From Methylobacteriaceae bacterium (GTDB taxonomy: Bacteria > Pseudomonadota > Alphaproteobacteria > Rhizobiales > Beijerinckiaceae), in contig JAFAVH010000352.1 of the NCBI GenBank assembly GCA_019242655.1, positions 1 through 37,693 on the forward strand: a stretch of 37,693 nt of DNA, given 5' to 3'. The notes beneath the pieces were generated by a model that saw nothing but the letters and a program-made list of their open reading frames with translations, did no database searches and was not told the DNA's origin. Positions 31,906 through 37,693 of the stretch are shown piece by piece. Every line of letters begins with the position of its first letter. The first letter of the stretch is position 1. A program made the position numbers and the translations under genes.

Positions 31906-33381
31906 TCACCAGTCGGGATAGGTAACAGGAAAGACGTCGCGGATCGGCTTGCCGGACCAATGCCTGTCTGAGAATTGGTCGACGATCTGCTGGAAGGAGC
32001 GTTTTCCGCCCTCGATCAGTTCACGCTCGTCGTAGCGCGTCAGAACGCCGTCCTCCATGAGAACTTCGCCGTCGCAGATAACCGTCTCGATGAGATCGGG
32101 CGTCGCCAAATGCACGAGCGAACGGATCGGATCGTAGACGGGCCCGATCTGGAGATTGTCGAAATCCATGATGACGATATCGGCCTTCGCGCCAGCGGCT
32201 ATTCTGCCGATGTCTTCGCGGCGGAAGGCCTTTGCGCCACCAAGCGTCGCCGCCTCGAAGACGGCGCCGGCCGTACCAAGTTCGTTGCTCTTGCCCTGCA
32301 GCTTTTGGGTGAGCGCTCCGGTCCTCATCTCCTCGAGCATGTCGTGCGGCATCACGTCGGTGCCCATCGACATCGTAACGCCATGGGCCCGATAGCTGTC
32401 GAAGTGTTCCAGATTGTAGCCGCGGCGGAGGTAAGCGACAGGACAATAGGCGACGACTGAACCCGATCGACCAAGTTTCTCGAGATCGCTGGAGAATTCC
32501 CATGTCGTGGCGGAGTGGCCGGCGATGTAGACGGAATGCGCCAGGATAACATTGGGACCGAGCAGCCCCTCCTGCTCCATCAGATCGACGGGCGTGATTC
32601 CGTAACGCCGTACAGTCTCGTGGAACTCGAAGAGCTGCTCGCAAAAATGCGTCGTGAAGAGCACGTCGAGATCATCCGCGGCCTTCTTGGCGGTTTTCAT
32701 CAGCGGCACCGTCGCCAGCACGTAGTTGCGGACATTGATGAGGCCCTGCAGCCGTCCTTCGAAACGACCGTTATTATCCTGCACAAAGCGCACGGCCTTC
32801 TCGAGCTGCGTAAAACCGCGCTGCTCGTCCCACACTGGGTGCAGACGCCCATCTTCATCGAACCGATTCTCTGCGGACGTTGCTTGCGGCGCGAAATAGA
32901 CCCGCATGCCGCTTTCGTCAGCGGCTTCCATCATGACGCCGCTCACATCCGCGCTGCCGGCCCCGAACGAAAGAACGGTCGTGATGCCGTTGCGGATGAG
33001 TTGAGCAAATCCGAAACGAATCGACGCACGCGTATCAGCAGCCGCGACGAAAGGGCGATCGTCGCGCGGATTGTTCGGCGTGTAATTGAGGAAACCCGAT
33101 CGCATCACATCGCGCCGCCCTAGATCGAAAATCAGGCGCGAACCTTCATGCGCATTGACGTGAGCATGCGTGGACACAAAGCCCGGAATAACGAGTTTGC
33201 CCTTCGCGTCGATCGTGCGGTCTGCTGGTCCCTCATAGCCCGGTCCGACATGAACGATGTCTCGTCCTTCAAACACGACGACGCCATCGTTCAGGATGCG
33301 ATGGCCGCCGTCGCGATAGGCGATAATAGTTCCACCTGTGATCCTTGTCCGCATGCGCTGCGCGGTCTTGTCCGTGGTCAT
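31906..33381 (-). CDS. Metal-dependent amidohydrolase (ATZ/TRZ-like), paralogue 1
   Basis: This 491-residue enzyme belongs to the amidohydrolase superfamily branch that holds guanine deaminase-, AtzA/TrzN- and SsnA-like hydrolases. Metal ligands are His72 and His74 in STHAHVN, a His in FTTHFCEQLFE, a His in LAHSVYIAGHS and the Asp in SMGTDVMPHD. The C-terminus forms the usual beta-sandwich with GAKADIVIMDFDNLQIGPVYDP. Near VVAYCPVAYLRRGYN it keeps a CP motif found in AtzA relatives. It is a tandem duplicate of the next gene upstream, 52 bases away, and precedes the ABC importer genes in the same operon. The substrate is probably a C-N bond in a small heterocycle or amide. Confidence 0.87.
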   Translation of the reverse strand: MTTDKTAQRMRTRITGGTIIAYRDGGHRILNDGVVVFEGRDIVHVGPGYEGPADRTIDAKGKLVIPGFVSTHAHVNAHEGSRLIFDLGRRDVMRSGFLNYTPNNPRDDRPFVAAADTRASIRFGFAQLIRNGITTVLSFGAGSADVSGVMMEAADESGMRVYFAPQATSAENRFDEDGRLHPVWDEQRGFTQLEKAVRFVQDNNGRFEGRLQGLINVRNYVLATVPLMKTAKKAADDLDVLFTTHFCEQLFEFHETVRRYGITPVDLMEQEGLLGPNVILAHSVYIAGHSATTWEFSSDLEKLGRSGSVVAYCPVAYLRRGYNLEHFDSYRAHGVTMSMGTDVMPHDMLEEMRTGALTQKLQGKSNELGTAGAVFEAATLGGAKAFRREDIGRIAAGAKADIVIMDFDNLQIGPVYDPIRSLVHLATPDLIETVICDGEVLMEDGVLTRYDERELIEGGKRSFQQIVDQFSDRHWSGKPIRDVFPVTYPDW

Positions 33382-33433
33382 CTTCTTCGCCTAGCAACCG
33401 CAAGGATCGCGCCAAGTCTAAGCGGTGGCCGCA

Positions 33434-34894
33434 TCACCACGCCTCAAGCGAGAGGGGATATTCCGACTGCACCGGGCGCTTCGACCAGTGGCGTGCGGGA
33501 AACTCGTCGATCACTTTTTGGAACGAGCGTTTGCCGCCCTCGACGACGGCGGCCTCGTCATAATTGAGGAGCTCGCCGTCCTGCAGCAGCGTGACGCCGT
33601 CGCAGATGACGGTCTCAATCAGGTCGGGCGACGCGAAATGGACGAGGCTGCGGATCGGATCGTAGATCGGACCGATCTGCAGATTGTCGAAATCCATGAT
33701 GACGATGTCGGCCTTGGCGCCTGGTGCGAGCCGCCCGATGTCCTCGCGTCCGAACGCCTTCGCGCCGCCGAGCGTCGCCGCGTTGAAGAAATCGAGCGAT
33801 GTTCCGACCTCGTTGTTGCGAGCGATGAGCTTGCAGGCGAGAGCGCCGACGCGCATCTCTTCGATGATGTTGTGCGGGGCCACGTCGGTTCCAATCGACA
33901 TGGTCACGCCGGCTTGAAGGAAGCGGTCGAAGCCCTCGAAAGCATGACCGCGGCGCAGCATGACGAGGGGCGCATGCGCGACGGCGGCCTGGTGGCGGCC
34001 AAGAATCTCGATGTCGCTCGAAAACGTCCACGTCGTGTAGGAATGGCCCGCGATATAGATGCAATGACCGAGCAGCACGTTCGGCCCCAGCAAGCCTTCG
34101 CGGTCCATGAGCTGCACGGGTGTGAGGCCGTAGTCGCGCACCGTTCGGTGGAATTCGAAGAGCTGTTCGCAAAAATGCGTCGTCAGCACGAGGCCACGGC
34201 GATCGGCCATGGCTTTCGCGCGGCGCAGGAGATCGAGCGTCGCAAGCGCGTAATTGCGCACCACGGCGATCCCCTGAAAGCGCCCGTCGAACCGTTCGTG
34301 ATTCTCTTCGATGAAGGCTTCCTGGCGATCGAGCTCGGCGAGACCGTTGCTCTCGTCCCAGTGCTCGCGCATGCGGCCGTCGTCGTCGAAGTAATTCACC
34401 GCAGAATTGGCTTGCGGCGCATAGTAGACGCGAATGCCGCTCGCGCCCGCATGCTCGGCGAAGGCGCGAGCAGCCGCCGGCGATCCGCCGCCGAAGGCCA
34501 TGACCGTGGTGATGCCGTTGCGGATGAGTTGCGCGAACCCAAACCGGGTCGTTTCGTCCGGCAGAGAGGCCGCCACATAAGGCGGTCCATTGATGCCGTT
34601 GTTTGGCGTGTAATTGAGGAAACCCGATCGCATCACGTCGCGCCGGCCGACATCGGTGATGAGGCGCGTGCCTTCATGCACGTTCACATGCGCATGCGTG
34701 GACACGAATCCTGGAATGACGAGCTTGCCCGCGGCATCGATCGTGCGGTGTGCCACGCCGTCATAGTTCGGTCCGACATGGACGATGCGGTCGCCCTCGA
34801 AGACGAGCACTCCGTCTTCAAGCAGCCGGTGCGCCCCGTCGCGATAGGCGATGATCGTCCCGCCTTTGATTAGGCTTCGTTGAGGTTCAGCCAT
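33434..34894 (-). CDS. Metal-dependent amidohydrolase (ATZ/TRZ-like), paralogue 2
   Basis: This 486-residue protein is a close paralogue of its neighbour (about 60% identical by eye), with the same metal ligands: His67 and His69 in STHAHVN, then LTTHFCEQLFE, LGHCIYIAGHS and SIGTDVAPHN. It differs at the substrate loop, with VAHAPLVMLRRGHAF in place of VAYCPVAYLRRGYN, so the two copies may prefer different substrates. GGAG precedes the ATG at 34894 at good spacing; a frame to 35008 has no such site. A 32-base stretch at 34605-34636 is identical to 33077-33108 in the other copy. It is the first gene of the minus-strand operon. Confidence 0.87.
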   Translation of the reverse strand: MAEPQRSLIKGGTIIAYRDGAHRLLEDGVLVFEGDRIVHVGPNYDGVAHRTIDAAGKLVIPGFVSTHAHVNVHEGTRLITDVGRRDVMRSGFLNYTPNNGINGPPYVAASLPDETTRFGFAQLIRNGITTVMAFGGGSPAAARAFAEHAGASGIRVYYAPQANSAVNYFDDDGRMREHWDESNGLAELDRQEAFIEENHERFDGRFQGIAVVRNYALATLDLLRRAKAMADRRGLVLTTHFCEQLFEFHRTVRDYGLTPVQLMDREGLLGPNVLLGHCIYIAGHSYTTWTFSSDIEILGRHQAAVAHAPLVMLRRGHAFEGFDRFLQAGVTMSIGTDVAPHNIIEEMRVGALACKLIARNNEVGTSLDFFNAATLGGAKAFGREDIGRLAPGAKADIVIMDFDNLQIGPIYDPIRSLVHFASPDLIETVICDGVTLLQDGELLNYDEAAVVEGGKRSFQKVIDEFPARHWSKRPVQSEYPLSLEAW

Positions 34895-34953
34895 TTTCGC
34901 TCCGTCCGGGTTCTCGTAACGTGCCCAGTTCGCTGCGGGAATGCAACTTTGCC

Positions 34954-34974
34954 AAACTTGCATGCAAAATGCAT
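34954..34974. promoter_or_regulatory. GCATGCA-centred palindrome in the divergent amidohydrolase promoter region
   Basis: TTGCATGCAA at 34958-34967 is a perfect ten-base palindrome, followed by another ATGCAT at 34969-34974. AAACTTGCATGCA at 34954-34966 matches 36520-36532, before the binding-protein gene, at 12 of 13 bases. It lies between two divergent genes of one locus and is a candidate regulator site. Confidence 0.45.
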
Positions 34975-35036
34975 ATCCTGGCATCATCAGCGGCCGACAT
35001 GTCTGCATGCCAGCGTCGTGACGTGAGGGAAACAGG

Positions 35037-36485
35037 GTGAAGATCGAGGCCGAGTATCTTTATGCTGCGCCGGGACGTGCGCCGGGCGCGACCGGCATGG
35101 CCATCCACACCGACGGCGACACGATCGCGGCGATCGCGCCGGAGTTGGGCGGACATGGCCTGCTCGCGATGCCCGCTCTCGCCAACGCGCATGATCACTG
35201 CCGCGGGCTTCATCACATCGCGTTCGGCGCCAAAGACCAGAACTTCGAATTGTGGCGCGCAGCGCTTTATGCGCAGCCTCCGATCGATCCCTATCTTAAT
35301 GCTGCACTCGCCTTCGGCCGCCTCGCGCAAGCAGGCGTCGGTTCCGTCACGCATGTCTATTCGTCGACGCGCGTCGATCGTCTCGCCGACGATGCGGAGG
35401 CAATCGCACGCGCGGCGCGGGACGTGGGCATCCGTCTCGGCTTTGCGGTGCCGCTGCGGGACCGTCAAACGCTCGGCTACGGTAACGACGCGGACCTCCT
35501 AGCCCTGCACGACGAACGCGACCGCGCCGTCATCGGCGACACGTGGCTTCCGCCTTTCCCCGGACCGGATGTCTACATGCAGCTCGTTGCCGAGATTGCG
35601 CGTCGCATTGAAGGTCCGACGACAAGCGTTCATCTCGGCCCGAACAGCCCGCAGGCCTGTTCGGATGCGCTGCTCGAAACGGTCGCCGATATGTCCGCGC
35701 GCGAAGGACGCCGGATAACGACGCACCTTTTGGAAACCTCGCTCCAGCGCGAGTGGGCGGACGCGACCTACCCGCAGGGCTTCGTGCGCCATTTGTGCGA
35801 GCTCGGTATCATTTGCGAGCGCTTTACGGGCGCGCATGGCGTCTGGCTGAGGCCGGACGACATCGCGCTTCTGGCCGAGCGCAAGGCGCAGATTGCGGTC
35901 AACGTGAGTTCGAACCTACGCTTGCGATCGGGACTTGCGCCGGTCGCGCACTTCATCTCGGCGCAAATGCCGTTTTGCTTCGGCGTCGATTCCTTTGCTT
36001 TCGACGACGATGAGGATGCTTTGCGTGAGCTGCGCATCGCGCAGTGGATGTTCTCGCCGCACGACACGCGGGCGCCGCTCACCCCCGAGCTTTTGTTCCG
36101 CGGCTGGCACGAAAACGGCTACTACAGCGTCAACAATCGGTCGGGTTACGGGCGCCTTGAAGCCGGTGCTCCGGTTGACATTGTCGTGCTCGATTATGAG
36201 GCAATGGCCTTCGACGTCATCGAGGGCATGATCGATCCTCTCGACGTCGTCTTGACGCGGGCGACGGCGCGCCACGTCAAAAGTCTGCACGTTGCCGGCC
36301 GCGAGATCGTGCGCGACGGACGCGTTCTCGGCGTCGACCTTCCGGCGATCGAGCGAGAGGTCATCGCACAGAGCCGGGCCCACGCCGGCCACATGCGTCG
36401 CTTGCGGCCGGTGCTCGAGCGGTCGCAGCAGACATTGAAGTCGTTCTACCAGTCCGGAGGCCATCGATCCGGACGTGTCTCGTAG
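35037..36485 (+). CDS. Amidohydrolase-superfamily protein (third, distant paralogue)
   Basis: This 482-residue protein has the superfamily opening ALANAHDHCRGLHH (His52, His54), THLLETSLQREW (His), TGAHGVWL (His) and FGVDSFAFDDDEDALRE (Asp), consistent with a mononuclear metal site. The C-terminal beta segment is EAGAPVDIVVLDY. It is only distantly related to the two divergent paralogues. It starts with GTG at 35037 behind GAGGGAAACAGG. It probably hydrolyses a related C-N substrate or a later intermediate. The LivK-type binding-protein gene follows 68 bases later, from its own promoter. Confidence 0.85.
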   Translation: MKIEAEYLYAAPGRAPGATGMAIHTDGDTIAAIAPELGGHGLLAMPALANAHDHCRGLHHIAFGAKDQNFELWRAALYAQPPIDPYLNAALAFGRLAQAGVGSVTHVYSSTRVDRLADDAEAIARAARDVGIRLGFAVPLRDRQTLGYGNDADLLALHDERDRAVIGDTWLPPFPGPDVYMQLVAEIARRIEGPTTSVHLGPNSPQACSDALLETVADMSAREGRRITTHLLETSLQREWADATYPQGFVRHLCELGIICERFTGAHGVWLRPDDIALLAERKAQIAVNVSSNLRLRSGLAPVAHFISAQMPFCFGVDSFAFDDDEDALRELRIAQWMFSPHDTRAPLTPELLFRGWHENGYYSVNNRSGYGRLEAGAPVDIVVLDYEAMAFDVIEGMIDPLDVVLTRATARHVKSLHVAGREIVRDGRVLGVDLPAIEREVIAQSRAHAGHMRRLRPVLERSQQTLKSFYQSGGHRSGRVS

Positions 36486-36501
36486 CGGGCGCGTCTTGTT
36501 T

Positions 36502-36518
36502 TTGGCATACACATTGCT
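36502..36518 (+). promoter_or_regulatory. Sigma-54 (-24/-12) promoter
   Basis: TTGGCATACACATTGCT matches the consensus TGGCAY-N5-TTGCW. The GG at 36504-36505 and the GC at 36516-36517 are exactly 12 bases apart. The predicted transcript start lies near 36529, about 25 bases before the ATG at 36554. Such a promoter would need an enhancer-binding activator, and none is encoded in the window. Confidence 0.6.
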
Positions 36519-36519
36519 A

Positions 36520-36534
36520 AAACTCGCATGCATG
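36520..36534. promoter_or_regulatory. Second copy of the GCATGCA-centred motif
   Basis: AAACTCGCATGCATG lies directly after the sigma-54-type element and overlaps the predicted transcript start. It matches the motif at 34954-34966 at 12 of 13 positions. A protein bound here would be placed to repress; the function is inferred. Confidence 0.4.
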
Positions 36535-36553
36535 TTTTTTACGGAGCTGCAAG

Positions 36554-37693
36554 ATGAAAAACCGCTTTCGGCATGCGACCGCGCTTCTTGCGGCTTTCCC
36601 TCTCGCGCTCTGGTCGTTGGCCGGCGCAGCGGACACCATCCGGATTGGTGCGGTCTACCCGCTGACAGGGCCGGTCGCCGAGGACGGCGCCGTGGTGCTC
36701 AAGGGCGCGAAGCTTGCGGTGAAGCTCTTCAACGATGCGGGCGGCGTAAACGGCGACAAGGTGGAGCTTCTCGTAGAGGACGGCGCCTGCATTCCGGCGC
36801 AGTCGGTCGCCGGGGCTGAGAAGCTCGTCTCCAGCTCGAAGGTTGTCGGGCTTGCCGGCGCATTCTGCAGTTCGTCGACGGGCGCTGTCATGGACGTCGC
36901 TCAACGCTACAAGGTGCCGCTCGTCGCCGGCATCTCGACTGCCCCGAACCTCACCGAGCGCGGCAACAGGTACCTCTTCCGCATCCAGGCGACGTCGCAG
37001 ATGCTGGCCGACGCTTTCGCGCCGAGGATGATGGAACTTGCGCGCGGCAAGAAGGTCGCGTTCCTCGTCGTAAATGACGACTGGGGACGTTCGATCGCGA
37101 GCTATTACAAGACGTCGCTCGAACGGCAGGGTGCTACCGTCGTCAGCACGCAAATCTTCGACTCGACCGAGACCGACCTGTTTCCCTTCATCACGAACGT
37201 CAAGCGTGCCGAACCGGATGCGATCATGATGGCCGCGAATACGCAGAACGCGGTCACTTTGACCGAACAATTGCGTCAGATGGCGGTGAAGTCCGTTCTC
37301 TTCGCCGAGGGCTCGTTCACCGCGAAATCCTACTACGACGCAGTTGGCAAACAGGGCGACGGCATCGGCGGGCTCATGCCTTATGTTTCGAGCTACGACA
37401 CTCCCGTCAGCAAGGCTTTCGTCGAAACCTACAAGGCTGCCTACGGCGAGGTGCCCAACAACAATGCCGCCGGAGGATTCGAGGAGCTGAGCATCATCAC
37501 CAACGCCCTGAAAGCCGCGGGTCGCGCTGACCCGGAGGCGGTGCGTGACGCGATTGCGAAGAGCACGACTTCCGGTCCAGCCGGCGAGATCAAGTTCAAT
37601 GACAAAGGCCAGGGCTACGGATTCAGCGTGTTCCTGACGAAAAATGTAGACGCCAAACCGATCATCGCTGCAACCGCCCTGGTTCAGAAGCCG
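36554..37693 (+). CDS. LivK-type ABC substrate-binding protein (partial, runs off the window)
   Basis: The 380 codons read to the edge without a stop. The signal peptide (MKNRFRHATALLAAFPLALW, cut near AGAA-DT) precedes the mature start TIRIGAVYPLTGPVAEDGAV, then LFNDAGGVNGDKVELLVEDG, ISTAPNLTERGNRYLFRIQA and VVNDDWGRSIASYYKTSLE, all Peripla_BP_6 landmarks. GGAG precedes the ATG by seven bases. LivH/M/G/F-like transporter genes probably lie beyond the right edge. With the adjoining amidohydrolase, it likely brings in an amide- or amino-acid-like nitrogen source. It is not closely similar to the LivK-type gene at 25635. Confidence 0.9.
   Translation, partial: MKNRFRHATALLAAFPLALWSLAGAADTIRIGAVYPLTGPVAEDGAVVLKGAKLAVKLFNDAGGVNGDKVELLVEDGACIPAQSVAGAEKLVSSSKVVGLAGAFCSSSTGAVMDVAQRYKVPLVAGISTAPNLTERGNRYLFRIQATSQMLADAFAPRMMELARGKKVAFLVVNDDWGRSIASYYKTSLERQGATVVSTQIFDSTETDLFPFITNVKRAEPDAIMMAANTQNAVTLTEQLRQMAVKSVLFAEGSFTAKSYYDAVGKQGDGIGGLMPYVSSYDTPVSKAFVETYKAAYGEVPNNNAAGGFEELSIITNALKAAGRADPEAVRDAIAKSTTSGPAGEIKFNDKGQGYGFSVFLTKNVDAKPIIAATALVQKP

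Noticed and set aside
33425-34873. 482-codon plus-strand open frame opposite amidohydrolase paralogue 2
   Set aside because: It is almost exactly antisense to a well-supported enzyme. Its translation has no recognisable motif.
34941-34962. Possible sigma-54 promoter in the divergent amidohydrolase gap
   Set aside because: On the minus strand, TGGCA and TTGCA occur, but GG-to-GC spacing is nine bases instead of twelve.
1-37693. Defence system, prophage, transposon or CRISPR
   Set aside because: No transposase, integrase, phage structural gene, nuclease-helicase set or regularly spaced repeat array was found on either strand.

Overview
The window looks like a chromosomal accessory or catabolic region of a GC-rich alphaproteobacterium, most likely a Hyphomicrobiales/Rhizobiales member near the Bradyrhizobium-Xanthobacteraceae group. 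This is inferred from the codon use, the tripartite tricarboxylate transporter (TTT) cassette, the HisKA_2-type histidine kinase, an EcfG-type promoter and the abundance of solute-binding proteins. I see no rRNA, tRNA, CRISPR array, transposase or integrase. No gene-free stretch exceeds about 230 bases.

Region 1 (1-10571, all plus strand). The tail of an upstream gene and a strong intrinsic terminator precede a catabolic array. Its order is aldose 1-epimerase, a DUF993 DapA-like aldolase-family protein, an Old Yellow Enzyme relative, a complete TTT transporter (binding protein, small and large membrane subunits), a Gfo/Idh/MocA dehydrogenase, an M20 carbamoylase-type amidohydrolase and a ketopantoate-reductase-like enzyme. 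This looks like an uptake-plus-catabolism unit for a carbohydrate-derived or carboxylated substrate that I cannot name.

Region 2 (10599-16483) holds assorted single genes: CDP-diacylglycerol diphosphatase (minus strand), an MFS exporter, a YghU-type glutathione transferase, a class 3 lipase, a Tat-exported epoxide-hydrolase-like alpha/beta hydrolase and a small secreted protein.

Region 3 (16693-20932) is a signalling patch. A CHASE3-HisKA_2 histidine kinase is followed by a lone sugar-type periplasmic binding protein with no permease. Next come a small secreted protein, then a minus-strand pair: a 62-residue NepR-like protein and a single-domain response regulator, preceded by a match to the EcfG general-stress promoter. 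A cupin gene is divergent.

Region 4 (20945-26839) is a Rieske oxygenation system: a DHRS1-like SDR whose catalytic Tyr position is Phe, a phthalate-type Rieske oxygenase, a Rieske ferredoxin, a ferredoxin reductase, a MarR regulator, and a LivK-type binding protein with an apparent frameshift after its signal peptide. A near-identical inverted-repeat site lies before both the oxygenase and the binding protein, which suggests one MarR regulon.

Region 5 (26870-37693) is an amidohydrolase and transport locus. A minus-strand operon encodes two tandem paralogous amidohydrolases and a complete peptide/nickel-type ABC importer with a fused double ATPase. Divergently, a third amidohydrolase is followed by a second LivK-type binding protein that runs off the window and has a sigma-54-type promoter. 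A shared GCATGCA-centred motif sits in both upstream regions.
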